From Bacillota bacterium (lineage in GTDB: Bacteria > Bacillota > Clostridia > Lachnospirales > Lachnospiraceae): a DNA stretch of 64,000 nt. Below the pieces are notes generated by a model. It saw only the letters and a program-made list of their open reading frames with translations. It made no database searches and had not been told where the DNA came from. Below, piece after piece: positions 7,964 to 15,877 of the stretch. The stretch is taken from contig JAEWAK010000014.1 of the NCBI GenBank assembly GCA_023391695.1, positions 1 to 64,000 on the forward strand, in the 5' to 3' direction. The position numbers and the translations under genes are program-made. Within the stretch, counting starts at the first letter, position 1. Every line of letters starts with the position of its first letter.

Positions 7964-8737
7964 CTAGGCGGGAGACTTCCCTGACAGGTTAAAAAGGGTT
8001 TCCGCTCTTTTTATACCTTCTTCCCGGTCCCCGGATATTCTGCCTTCGAATCCGATATGGCCCTGATATCCCAGACGGTTGATGGCACGGAATACCTCCG
8101 GGTAATTGATTTCCCCTTCCGTAATATTCCCCCTGCCCGGATTCCCTGCACAGTGAAAATGTCCGATGTCGTTAATATTCTCCGATATGGTCCGGATCAG
8201 GTCACCTTCGGTTATCTGAAAATGGTAGATATCATATAAAATCTTGATATGGCTGCTTCCCACCTCCTTCATCAGCCGGAAGGCATCTCCTGATTTTGTC
8301 AGGTAATAACCCGGATGGTCGGTAAGATTTAAGGGTTCCACAACCAATATTATATCATTTTCCTCCAAAACCGGTGCACATTCCTTTAAGCCGGAGACCA
8401 GGCTTTCCCATTGTTCTTCATAGGATTTACCGGATATCACACCTCCTGTCTGGCTGATGAGCAGTTTTGTTCCAAAACGTTTTGCCATAGCAATGCTTTC
8501 CCGCAAACCATCTATATATGCCTGCCTATGCAAGGGATCCAGTAAAGTTATAAACCTGGTACAGAAAGCAATGCATTTCATGTCAAGTTCCTTTTGTTTT
8601 TCCAGTATTAACTCCACATCCTTATCCCACCAGCTCCAGAATTCGTATGCGGTTATTCCCGCCCTGCGGATTTTATCCATGGACTGTGTAAAATTCTCCT
8701 TATTGTATACCATATCAATGCATATATCCAAATTCAT
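7964..8737 (-). CDS. sugar phosphate isomerase/epimerase, hydroxypyruvate-isomerase-like TIM barrel
   Basis: 257 residues from ATG 8737, which follows GGAGGG. Longer in-frame starts run into the 93-bp tandem repeat and are unlikely. AP-endonuclease-2-type TIM barrel with the expected metal ligands: E134 (VVEPLNLTDHPGYY), D169 (YDIYHFQ), H195 (HFHCAGNPGRGN) and E231 (GFEGR). The NPGR and YHFQ motifs fit the hydroxypyruvate isomerase/2-oxo-tetronate isomerase group. It is last in the minus-strand sugar block after the deacetylase and fucose-isomerase-like genes, so a role in sugar-acid or ketose conversion is likely. The exact substrate is unknown. Confidence 0.85.
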   Translation of the reverse strand: MNLDICIDMVYNKENFTQSMDKIRRAGITAYEFWSWWDKDVELILEKQKELDMKCIAFCTRFITLLDPLHRQAYIDGLRESIAMAKRFGTKLLISQTGGVISGKSYEEQWESLVSGLKECAPVLEENDIILVVEPLNLTDHPGYYLTKSGDAFRLMKEVGSSHIKILYDIYHFQITEGDLIRTISENINDIGHFHCAGNPGRGNITEGEINYPEVFRAINRLGYQGHIGFEGRISGDREEGIKRAETLFNLSGKSPA

Positions 8738-8792
8738 GCCAACCCTCCGTCTGCCTGTAAAATTTCCTGCTGTTAACATCAGTTTTATCTTT

Positions 8793-8986
8793 ATTATACC
8801 ATGTCCGCAAGCTCCCATGGTATGCGCCGCTTTGCGGCGTTGATGCGCACTCACTCCGTTCGGCGCCGGTATAATGTCTACTGACATTATACCATGTCCG
8901 CAAACTCCCATGGTATGCGCCGCTTTGCGGCGTTGATGCGCACTCACTCCGTTCGGCGCTGGTATAATGTCTATTGACATTATACC
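8793..8986. repeat. 93-bp tandem palindromic repeat, about 2.1 copies
   Basis: Unit 1 starts at 8793, unit 2 at 8886, and a partial third at 8979. The units differ at only a few bases. Each opens with ATTATACCATGTCCGCAA and closes with GGTATAATGTC, so junctions form an inverted repeat. Internal hairpins are ATACCATG/CATGGTAT and GCGCCGC/GCGGCG. GC content is well above the neighbours. It resembles REP/BIME-type extragenic elements; 93 bases is also exactly 31 codons, which gives accidental open frames. Confidence 0.85.
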
Positions 8987-9076
8987 AGAACACTCCGGAT
9001 TTCCATAGATATTTTACAACAAGATTAACAGCCCCGTAGACTTATCAGGATAGTCTTCCGGGTTAAATCCCTTGTA

Positions 9077-9877
9077 TCAGAAATCCAGCCTTATTGTTGT
9101 TCCCGGCTGTACCGTAACCGGTTTATCCCCATACCGAAACCATACTGCCAGGCCGGAAGGGTTATATACCATGGACCGGTTTACATTAAAAACAAGATTC
9201 TTCACTGCCGTAATATAGTTACAGTAATCAATATTGGTAACATACCATACATCTTTCTGCCCGGAAACTATCCTGCACAGCTCCTCTATGATATTCCAGG
9301 TGTTTTCCCTTTCAAATTCATAGCTGTGTCCCCATATGTAAAATAAGGGCAGTTTCATGTAACCGGGAGTTTCTAAAAACTTTTCTGCTTTGTTTAAGAC
9401 CTCATTATTATGATGGCAGGTGGGCTTCCACCTTAAAAAATCAGCCGGAACGCTAAACCGGTTAGTGGATTCAACGGTTCTGGCATATTTCATTCCCATC
9501 CGGTCCAAAGTATGAATCACATCATGATCGTATTCCCCAAAGGCATAAGAAATTCCCTGTATAATATTATCCGACAATTCTTCCAGCCGTTTCCGGTCTT
9601 CCCACAGCTCATGTATTAATAATTCTTTCGGCAGTTGGTTTAAATACTGATGTAATACTCCGTGACAGGAAATTTCATGGCCTTTATATAATTGCTTTAT
9701 CTCTTTGCCGGTCACATAACCGGCCTGGTCCAGTAAACCGGAATTAAGATGAAAAGTACCTTTCAATCCGTATTGGTTAAACAGGTGGGTTAATCTTCTG
9801 TCATAAACCTGCCCGTCATCATAACTGAAGGTAAGTGCTTTTGTTTTATTTTCCGGATATAAAAATTGTATCTCCAT
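9077..9877 (-). CDS. polysaccharide deacetylase family protein (NodB fold)
   Basis: 266 residues from ATG 9877, preceded by AGGAGG at good distance. NodB-type motifs: TFSYDDGQ (D20, D21) and the metal-binding H72xxxH76 in SCHGVLHQ. FGEYDHDV and YIWGHSYEFE match later motifs. Such enzymes remove acetyl groups from amino sugars or act on related glycans. No signal peptide is seen, so a cytoplasmic role on a soluble sugar is likely. It lies between the fucose-isomerase-like and TIM-barrel isomerase genes, supporting a shared sugar pathway. The C-terminal 40 residues form a small beta-rich extension. Confidence 0.85.
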   Translation of the reverse strand: MEIQFLYPENKTKALTFSYDDGQVYDRRLTHLFNQYGLKGTFHLNSGLLDQAGYVTGKEIKQLYKGHEISCHGVLHQYLNQLPKELLIHELWEDRKRLEELSDNIIQGISYAFGEYDHDVIHTLDRMGMKYARTVESTNRFSVPADFLRWKPTCHHNNEVLNKAEKFLETPGYMKLPLFYIWGHSYEFERENTWNIIEELCRIVSGQKDVWYVTNIDYCNYITAVKNLVFNVNRSMVYNPSGLAVWFRYGDKPVTVQPGTTIRLDF

Positions 9878-9929
9878 AAAGAATCCTCCTGACTCTGTGG
9901 CAACAACGCCCCTATGGCCCATATATAAT

Positions 9930-9980
9930 AAGATGCCGTTGAAGGATTTAAGCAATCGGTAATCTTCAAGGCATCTTATT
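9930..9980 (-). terminator. stem-loop between isomerase and deacetylase genes
   Basis: AAGATGCC near 9930 pairs with GGCATCTT near 9979, with partial pairing of the inner arms. No strong T-run follows, so it may attenuate rather than end the transcript. Confidence 0.5.
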
Positions 9981-10052
9981 AAAATCTTATATAAGTATAT
10001 TTGTGAGTAAATAGTTACAATATCTCTTATTTCACTTTACCCAAATAAAAAC

Positions 10053-11528
10053 TTATGCAAAGGGATTCTCTGTTTTATACAGCATTCCCTTGGGTTTGTT
10101 AAAGCCGATTTCTTCCGCTTCTACTCCAAGATACTTAAATACTTCGTAAATCGCTTTGCCGAAATGTCCGAAAGCAACGGCTCCGTGATGGGGATAATTA
10201 CCTTCTACCAATACATGACGGTAAAATCTTCCCATTTCAGGAATTGCAAATACACCGATCGCACCAAAAGAACGGGTTGCTACAGGAAGTACTTCACCCT
10301 GGGCAATGTATCCTCTTAGCCTGGCATCCGCCGTGCTTTGTAAACGGAAGAAAGTGATATCTCCCGGTACAATATCTCCCTCTAAAGTTCCCTGTGTAAC
10401 TTCTTCCGGAAGGCTTCTTGCCATGATCATCTGGTATTTCATAGAGCAGAAGGATAATTTTCCGGCCGCAGTGTTACCGCAGTGGAATCCCATGAAAGTA
10501 TCTTTATGGGTATATTCGAATTTACCTTTGATATCGGCTCCATACATATCGGCAGGAACCGTGTTGTTAATATCCAGTAAAGTAACCGTATCTTCACTGA
10601 CTACGGTTCCGATGTATTCACTTAAAGCACCGTAAATATCAACTTCACAGGATACCGGGATACCCATGGCAGTCAAACGGCTGTTAACATAGCAGGGTAC
10701 AAAGCCGAACTGGGTCTGGAAGGCCGGCCAGCACTTTCCTGCTATTGCTACATATTCCCTGGAGCCTTTATGAGCTTCTGCCCAGTCAAGGAGGGTAATT
10801 TCATACTGTGCCAGTTTGGGTAAAATCTCAGGTTTTAAATTACCTTTGCCAAGTTCTGCTTCCATACTTTTTACCACTTCCGGAATTCTGGCATCACCGG
10901 CATGTTTGTTAAAGGCTTCAAATAAATCAAGCTCGGAATTTTCTTCAATTTCAACACCCAGATTATAAAGCTGTTTGATCGGTGCGTTACATGCCAGGAA
11001 ATCCTGGGGACGCGGTCCGAAAGATATGATTTTTAAATTATCTAAACCAACTATCGCACGGGCAATGGGTAAGAATTCTGCAATCATGTCTGCACATTCA
11101 CTTGCAGTACCGACCGGATATTCCGGTATGTAGGCTCTGATATTACGGAGCTTTAGGTTATAGCTCGCATTTAACATACCGCAGTAAGCATCACCGCGGC
11201 CGCCGACCAAATTATCTCCGGTTTCTTCCGCTGCTGCCACAAACATGACAGGACCGCCGAATTCCTTAGCCAATAAAGTTTCTGCCGTTTCCGGTCCAAA
11301 GTTGCCAAGGTATACCACCAAAGCATTGCAGCCTGCTGCCTTTACTTCACTTAATGCCGTCCTCATGTGGATTTCATTTTCAACACAGGTGGGACATTCA
11401 TAAATCTCTCCGTATTTTTCATTAAATTCCTTTACCACTGCTTTTCTTCTGGATACGGATAAGCTCATGGGAAAACAGTCACGGCTGACTGCTACGATAC
11501 CTATTTTTACTTCCGGCATATTTTTCAT
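10053..11528 (-). CDS. L-fucose/L-arabinose isomerase family protein
   Basis: 491 residues from ATG 11528, nine bases after GGAGG. The N-terminal domain has a Rossmann-like pattern (VKIGIVAVSRDCFP, LVVYLGNFGPE). The C-terminal isomerase part has CEVDIYGALSEYIG and DINNTVPADM, where the acidic residues would bind Mn2+. FCSMKYQ and GHFGKAIYEVFKYLGVE close the fold. Relatives interconvert aldoses and ketoses such as L-fucose/L-fuculose, but this branch is distant from classical FucI, which is nearly 600 residues. It is the first intact gene of the minus-strand sugar operon, after the broken DUF4867 gene. Confidence 0.88.
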   Translation of the reverse strand: MKNMPEVKIGIVAVSRDCFPMSLSVSRRKAVVKEFNEKYGEIYECPTCVENEIHMRTALSEVKAAGCNALVVYLGNFGPETAETLLAKEFGGPVMFVAAAEETGDNLVGGRGDAYCGMLNASYNLKLRNIRAYIPEYPVGTASECADMIAEFLPIARAIVGLDNLKIISFGPRPQDFLACNAPIKQLYNLGVEIEENSELDLFEAFNKHAGDARIPEVVKSMEAELGKGNLKPEILPKLAQYEITLLDWAEAHKGSREYVAIAGKCWPAFQTQFGFVPCYVNSRLTAMGIPVSCEVDIYGALSEYIGTVVSEDTVTLLDINNTVPADMYGADIKGKFEYTHKDTFMGFHCGNTAAGKLSFCSMKYQMIMARSLPEEVTQGTLEGDIVPGDITFFRLQSTADARLRGYIAQGEVLPVATRSFGAIGVFAIPEMGRFYRHVLVEGNYPHHGAVAFGHFGKAIYEVFKYLGVEAEEIGFNKPKGMLYKTENPFA

Positions 11529-11633
11529 CTTAATAATCCTCCATTTATTTGATTTTTTAGTAAGGGGCTGATCGTTTTTTATTTTCAACCGTCCCTGCCG
11601 CATGCTCATAACCTGTTACGCATCATTGACCGG

Positions 11634-12257
11634 TTAAACTGATATGTTATCTCCTGTCAAACCGACAAATGCTCCTTCGATTTTGGCATCGGAATGTGCG
11701 ATTAGCCATTTATTCCTTGCAAATAACAGGGAATCTTCCTTGGCTCCCATGGGTTTTACTTCCAGTTCCAGGTTCGTACCCTTGGGCAATACGACCACAC
11801 ATTGGAATCCCGCCCCATTTACGCCGCAGGGCGCATAGTGCAGGGTGGTCGCGTAAACTTCAATCATAGTCCCTGCCGGTACGAAAAAGGCTTCCATTTT
11901 CTCCGTGGAATATGTATGCTCCTGTGTAATATCCTTCTGGATACCGATTAATAATATCAGGTCCGTTACCGCTACGTTTATCTCGGATGACCTGTGATAT
12001 TCTGCGGCATTCAACAGCTGGTTATGGCCGTTGCAATAACCGATCTGGATCGGAAGCCCGCCGTAAACACTGTCCCTGAAAGTCTTCATGAGGGGAAGAC
12101 TTTCTAAAGCTTCCACGGAAGGTTCATAAATAACCCCCTTGGGCACCGGCGTCTCTTCCATTACTTTTAATAAATCCGTCAAGTCATAGTCTTTGGTCAA
12201 TATCCGGCCGTATTTCCCAAAAGCTTCTTACGTTATGTGCCTGATTTTCATGCCCAT
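11634..12257 (-). pseudogene. DUF4867 cupin-like protein with in-frame stop at codon 10
   Basis: A strong start signal (AAGGAGGG then ATG at 12257, with a second ATG at 12251) opens a frame reading MGMKIRHIT, then TAA (12228-12230), then EAFGKYGRILTKDYDL in the same frame. The remaining 188 residues read cleanly to 11634. They resemble the DUF4867 family: beta-rich, with TYSTEKMEAFFVPAGTMIEVYA and LHYAPC as cupin-like strands. Codons before and after the stop look native, so a recent nonsense change is the simplest explanation. TTG at 12200 is a possible restart but has no ribosome site. The gene leads the operon containing the fucose-isomerase-like enzyme, so it probably acted on the same sugar. 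Confidence 0.8.
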
Positions 12258-12319
12258 ATTCCCTCCTTCTTTCTTAAGATCATAAACCCAATATTAGATT
12301 GGCAAACTTTTATAAAATG

Positions 12320-12369
12320 CTTTTCTAAAAGTACATTCCTATTCTAATTTATATTCTTATGTATGTCAA
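12320..12369 (-). promoter_or_regulatory. promoter and candidate operator of the sugar operon
   Basis: On the minus strand TTGACA (complement of 12364-12369), 17-bp spacer, TAGAAT (complement of 12341-12346). The palindrome CTTTTCTAAAAG (12320-12331) sits just past the predicted start site. It is a plausible site for the ROK regulator encoded upstream, but this is inferred from position only. Confidence 0.65.
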
Positions 12370-12391
12370 TAACTTTAAGAACGAGTTTACA

Positions 12392-12506
12392 GAGCAAAAG
12401 CCCGGCAGCCGGGCTCTGGGGCTGACGCACTGTCACTTCAGCAGAAATAACAAAGAGTCTGGCTTGCCAGACTCTGGCGCTGACGCGCTTTCACTTCAGT
12501 GACAAT
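12392..12506. repeat. two degenerate tandem hairpin units of about 58 bp
   Basis: Unit 1 (12392-12448) has the stem AGCCCGGC/GCCGGGCT. Unit 2 (12449-12506) has AGAGTCTGGC/GCCAGACTCT. Each stem is followed by GGCTGACGCACTGTCACTTCAG or a close variant. Stem arms differ in sequence but covary to keep pairing, which suggests that the structure is maintained. Confidence 0.65.
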
Positions 12507-12562
12507 ATACCCAGCGCGTTATGTACATCACATGTGCATCCTGCCCGGAGAGCTTTTTTATG

Positions 12563-12585
12563 CAATAGGACGTAATTTCCTATTG
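12563..12585. repeat. repeat D copy 1 (CAATAGGA palindrome)
   Basis: CAATAGGA (12563-12570) pairs perfectly with TCCTATTG (12578-12585). Related sequences with AGGACG and ATTTTCC/ATTTCCC lie at about 38781-38801 and 42477-42497. All three lie just before poly-A on this strand, next to minus-strand terminators. Confidence 0.5.
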
Positions 12586-12590
12586 TTATT

Positions 12591-12622
12591 ACAAAAAAGA
12601 GTCCCATAACGAACAGGACTCT
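12591..12622 (-). terminator. terminator of the ROK gene
   Basis: On the minus strand AGAGTCC pairs with GGGACTCT, followed by TTTTTT. It lies just past the ROK stop codon. Confidence 0.75.
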
Positions 12623-12630
12623 GCTTACTT

Positions 12631-13758
12631 TTATACCGCCTCGATGAATTTACTAACCAGTTGTAATGCTGCGCCAATTGCAGTAGCCCTGCTTTGGTAT
12701 TGGGTCAGTTTAAAATATTCTCCGCTTTTTTCGAAAAAATTACGCTCTGCCAGACGTTTTTTTATCTCCTCCAGATAAGGGTCCAAATACTGTGCCAGAA
12801 CACCTCCCAAAACCACATCACTGTCATATACCATATATATATTATTAATGCCGATGCAAAGGTATTCCATATATTCGTCCCAGATTTTAAGATATTCTTT
12901 ATTGCCTGCCGTCAGTTCGGAAAAAAAATCTTCTATCTGACAGCCTAAGTCCTCCGAAATCCGTGCAGTGGATATATAAGCCTCCAGACAGCCTTTCTGC
13001 CCACAGTTGCACAGCCTTCCCCCCGGTGATACCGTCATGTGGCCGAATTCCCCGGCCCTGTGGTGATGGCCTTTATATAACTCATCCTTTTTGATAATAC
13101 AGCCGCCGACACCTTTCCCTACGGATAAATATGCCTTGTCCTCCCCCCTGGGGTTATTCCATAATTCCGTAAAAGCTCCGGAGTTGGCATCGTTATCCAC
13201 TATGGTGGGATATGCGATATCCTGTACCAGTTTGGATAAAGGATACCTGTTTACCCCCAAAGGCGGAGCTTTTATGATATATTCCTTTTCCTGGTCAAAA
13301 ACCCCTGGAACGGCAATACCTGCGCCAAGGATTGTACTTTTGTCAAAATGATTGTGTTGTATGATATTATTTACCAGATACCCCAGATAACGGCTGTATT
13401 CCTCCTCTTCGGAAAATGTTTTTAAATATTTTTCATAATCCAGTACGTTACCGTATAAATCAATAGCCAGTATGCTGACGTGATTTCTCCTGATTTCCAG
13501 ACCTATGGCAACTCCGGCATTGCGGACAGGAATGATGACCTGCGCCTTCCTCCCGCCGGTAGACTGAAAACTGCCGCCATATTCAATCAGCCCTTCCTCC
13601 GTCAGTTCTTTCAGATTCTGGTTGATTGTGGGAAGGCTTAAGGACAGTCTGGCAGCGATCTCCTGCCTTGCTATTTCCCCGCTGTGATAGATTAGTTTAT
13701 AGATACGGTTCTTATTTATTTTCTTTACTTCAATGGAAGTAATCTGTTTGCCAGTCAA
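12631..13758 (-). CDS. ROK-family transcriptional regulator (NagC/XylR type)
   Basis: 375 residues starting at TTG 13758, eight bases after AGGTGG. An N-terminal winged helix (about 15-75, with RQEIAARLSLSLPTINQNLKEL) is followed by a ROK sugar-kinase-like domain. That domain carries the DNDANSGAFTE motif, the glycine-rich LSVGKGVGGCII, and the zinc motif CNCGQKGCLEAY with H in GEFGHMTV. Such proteins repress sugar genes and are released by a sugar or sugar phosphate. It lies just upstream of, and in the same direction as, the sugar operon at 7.9-12.3 kb but ends in its own terminator, so it is likely the operon's regulator. Confidence 0.92.
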   Translation of the reverse strand: MTGKQITSIEVKKINKNRIYKLIYHSGEIARQEIAARLSLSLPTINQNLKELTEEGLIEYGGSFQSTGGRKAQVIIPVRNAGVAIGLEIRRNHVSILAIDLYGNVLDYEKYLKTFSEEEEYSRYLGYLVNNIIQHNHFDKSTILGAGIAVPGVFDQEKEYIIKAPPLGVNRYPLSKLVQDIAYPTIVDNDANSGAFTELWNNPRGEDKAYLSVGKGVGGCIIKKDELYKGHHHRAGEFGHMTVSPGGRLCNCGQKGCLEAYISTARISEDLGCQIEDFFSELTAGNKEYLKIWDEYMEYLCIGINNIYMVYDSDVVLGGVLAQYLDPYLEEIKKRLAERNFFEKSGEYFKLTQYQSRATAIGAALQLVSKFIEAV

Positions 13759-13794
13759 GTTTTTACCACCTGCTATCCATAATATTTTATTAGT

Positions 13795-13823
13795 ATTATA
13801 GCGGTTACGGAATATTATAGCAA
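13795..13823 (-). promoter_or_regulatory. ROK gene promoter
   Basis: On the minus strand TTGCTA (complement of 13818-13823), 17-bp spacer, TATAAT (complement of 13795-13800), about 37 bases before the TTG start. Confidence 0.7.
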
Positions 13824-13906
13824 GGATATCTTATAATCCCTGCAGGACAAGCGTACAGTTCAGCCTATGGTAACGGACAAACCCAGGGCGGAAACTCCAA
13901 TGCCCC

Positions 13907-14515
13907 TTAATCTGCAACTTTTTCTTCATCCGTATGATAAAAATTGGATTCATATTTTTCAACTGCCTGGATCATCAGATTCTTAAGATTTCTTTCTAAA
14001 TCCACCACAATCTCTTTGCTTCTGGGATCAGAAAGATGATTGGCATATAAACCGGTATGGTCCGTCCGATTTAAAGCCCCATTTTTACCGGACGCTTCCT
14101 CGTATTCCCTATCCGCCTTATCCAGCACATCCGCCACTGCGTTTAGACGGCTCAATCTGTGAAACGGAATCTTACCGGCAATCACTTTATTGTTGCCGAT
14201 ACGAATTTTATATTCCATCTCACTATCCGGAATTCTATCCGCCCCTTCCCCATCCGGGTCTGAATCACCCGCTTCCGTGAGGTACATATTACTTTGTAAA
14301 TCAGCCGGCATGTCCGTATAACTGATCAGTTTTTCCCGGACCGACCGACCGCTGGCTGACAGGTATTCCGTAAGGAAATCTTCAAAATCCTTGCTCAGTC
14401 CGGTATCTTTTTCTATTTTTTCAGATACTTCCAGTTTTTCATCAAACTGCTTGGAAAAACGGTGTATCAGCTTACCATTGCTATTTGCAATTTTAATATC
14501 AATATCAATAACCAT
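13907..14515 (-). CDS. hypothetical protein, acidic
   Basis: 202 residues that I do not recognise. The sequence is soluble and acidic, with no signal peptide or membrane segment. The N-terminus (DIDIKIANSNGKLIHRF) looks like beta strands. The middle has a disordered acidic patch (DSDPDGEGADRIPDSE). The C-terminal half is helical (LERNLKNLMIQAVEKYESNF). ATG 14515 follows AGGGTGAGCGG. It is monocistronic on the minus strand, divergent from the small membrane protein gene to its right. Confidence 0.65.
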   Translation of the reverse strand: MVIDIDIKIANSNGKLIHRFSKQFDEKLEVSEKIEKDTGLSKDFEDFLTEYLSASGRSVREKLISYTDMPADLQSNMYLTEAGDSDPDGEGADRIPDSEMEYKIRIGNNKVIAGKIPFHRLSRLNAVADVLDKADREYEEASGKNGALNRTDHTGLYANHLSDPRSKEIVVDLERNLKNLMIQAVEKYESNFYHTDEEKVAD

Positions 14516-14768
14516 CCGCTCACCCTGAAAATCATTATGTATTTATAAGAATTATCGGATAGTGTCTTAATTTTAAATACCTCAATTTCATTATTATAAT
14601 AATAAAATTTGGACTGTTCTGTCACTGCAGTTCTTACGGACAACCTATTTATGCGGTTATGTGCCACAAAATGCCGAAAAAAGAACGAATATATAATGCT
14701 ATTTTTAATAATTGGAGCAAAATAATTATGTAGAATAGACAAAATAACTGTAGATGATGCAAAGTGCA

Positions 14769-14796
14769 TTGTAATAATCTGGAAAGGTTGTATAAT
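14769..14796 (+). promoter_or_regulatory. promoter of the small membrane protein gene
   Basis: TTGTAA (14769-14774), 16-bp spacer, TATAAT (14791-14796), 43 bases before the start codon. Confidence 0.55.
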
Positions 14797-14838
14797 AAAG
14801 AGGTAAACGATTATTATGCTTATGAAAGGAGCCCAGGT

Positions 14839-15231
14839 ATGTGGAATTTTAATTTGTTGAATAATTTAGTTCAATTGTTTTTACCAATGACCCATTTTAC
14901 AGTACCGGATACGAAATCAGTCCTTGCCCTGGCTGCCCTGCCGCTAAATGATTTTATGACTTGGGATTTTCTTGGCACAATGGCAGGTGCTGTGGCGGCT
15001 ACTACCCTGATTGTCCAGTTTCTTAAAATTCCTCTGGATAAGGTATGGAAAATACATACAAGATATGTGGTCTATTTTATCTCATTTTTACTGTTATTTT
15101 TCGTAGAATTATTTACGGGAAATGTTACCTTTGAACGTACCATTTTAATTATGCTGAACGCCATCATCGTGACTATGGCGGCAATGGGAACCTATGAAGT
15201 GACCTTTAAGCAGGTAGAAAGTAAAAAATAG
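14839..15231 (+). CDS. small membrane protein, holin-like
   Basis: 130 residues from ATG 14839, seven bases after AAAGGAG. A longer in-frame start at 14764 has no ribosome site. Three hydrophobic helices are visible: FLGTMAGAVAATTLIVQFL (about 43-61), VVYFISFLLLFFVELF (about 77-92) and ILIMLNAIIVTMAAMG (about 104-119), ending in a charged lysine-rich tail. The size and layout recall stand-alone clostridial holin-like proteins. No lysin or phage gene is nearby, so a lysis role is not supported and the function is unknown. Confidence 0.7.
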   Translation: MWNFNLLNNLVQLFLPMTHFTVPDTKSVLALAALPLNDFMTWDFLGTMAGAVAATTLIVQFLKIPLDKVWKIHTRYVVYFISFLLLFFVELFTGNVTFERTILIMLNAIIVTMAAMGTYEVTFKQVESKK

Positions 15232-15282
15232 TATACTACTTTTATTTTCTTAAGCAGTACAAGCCACAAAATAAATTAAAAT

Positions 15283-15314
15283 CTGCTGTATATCATAGTT
15301 TTGATATACAGCAG
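15283..15314. terminator. 13-bp stem between the holin-like gene and a gene remnant
   Basis: CTGCTGTATATCA (15283-15295) pairs perfectly with TGATATACAGCAG (15302-15314). On the minus strand it is followed by ATTTTAATTTATTTT, so it is better as a minus-strand terminator, probably serving the dehydrogenase remnant. Confidence 0.55.
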
Positions 15315-15335
15315 ACGGTCGGATATATTCTCATT

Positions 15336-15455
15336 CCGCTTTCATGCTCATAATACACAATAGCACCTGCTTTGGCAAGTGCTATTGCAATCCCTTTTCC
15401 GATACCTCTCGTTGCCCCCTGTTACCAATGCCACTTTTCCACCGATTTTAAACAT
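15336..15455 (-). pseudogene. short-chain dehydrogenase remnant (N-terminus only)
   Basis: From ATG 15455 the minus strand reads MFKIGGKVALVTG. After a shift of one base in a G-run (five G instead of four) it reads ATRGIGKGIAIALAKAGAIV. Together these restore the SDR NAD(P)-binding motif TGxxxGIG. Only about 40 residues of a normal 250 survive. The catalytic SxnYxxxK part is absent. Confidence 0.7.
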
Positions 15456-15552
15456 CTGAATAACGCTTCCCTTCCCCTCATGTAAAATAAATCCTTTGTT
15501 TAAAGAATATTATCTATTCTGATTATATCATTCAAAGCGGATTGCGACTGAA

Positions 15553-15610
15553 ACAAGTAAGTCCCTAACCCACCGCTTACACTCCGTTAAGAAACGTGGG
15601 ACTTACTTGT
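15553..15610. repeat. repeat B copy 1 (13-bp inverted repeats)
   Basis: ACAAGTAAGTCCC (15553-15565) and GGGACTTACTTGT (15598-15610) are perfect inverted repeats around a 32-bp core with CACCGCTTAC and GTTAAGAA. A second copy with the same core lies at 41239-41292. The flank AAGGTTAAA is also shared. Confidence 0.75.
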
Positions 15611-15699
15611 AAGGTTAAAACGCAAAACATTCCAGATATCCCCAAAACAATTTCATATTTTTATCCAATATATACCTTGCTAAAAATTACCTCACTCTG

Positions 15700-15728
15700 T
15701 TTACAACTATACTGTTATACGGTAGACT
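15700..15728 (+). promoter_or_regulatory. conserved promoter of beta-helix gene 1
   Basis: TTTACA (15700-15705), 17-bp spacer, TAGACT (15723-15728). The paralogous gene at 39270 has TTTACA, 17 bp, TAAACT at a similar distance, so this is likely the functional promoter of both. Confidence 0.6.
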
Positions 15729-15877
15729 GGGATTAAATCTATTATATAAGACTTATAATAATGTTAAAAATAATATAATATATTTCTAAAGATAAAACTT
15801 TCGCTTAGTTTAAATTATAATTATACAAACAGGAACCGGAATTCAGATAAAGAAGGGATATTAAAGAAAGGATATTT

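Noticed and set aside
8738..8980. Longer N-terminus for the TIM-barrel isomerase
   Set aside because: The added residues come from the 93-bp tandem repeat and are themselves repetitive. ATG 8737 has a strong ribosome site and matches the family start.
12392..12506. CRISPR array
   Set aside because: Only two units, hairpins with different arms, no regular spacers and no cas genes.
14839..15231. Prophage holin indicating a prophage
   Set aside because: No lysin, structural or integrase gene surrounds it. Only the size and helices fit.
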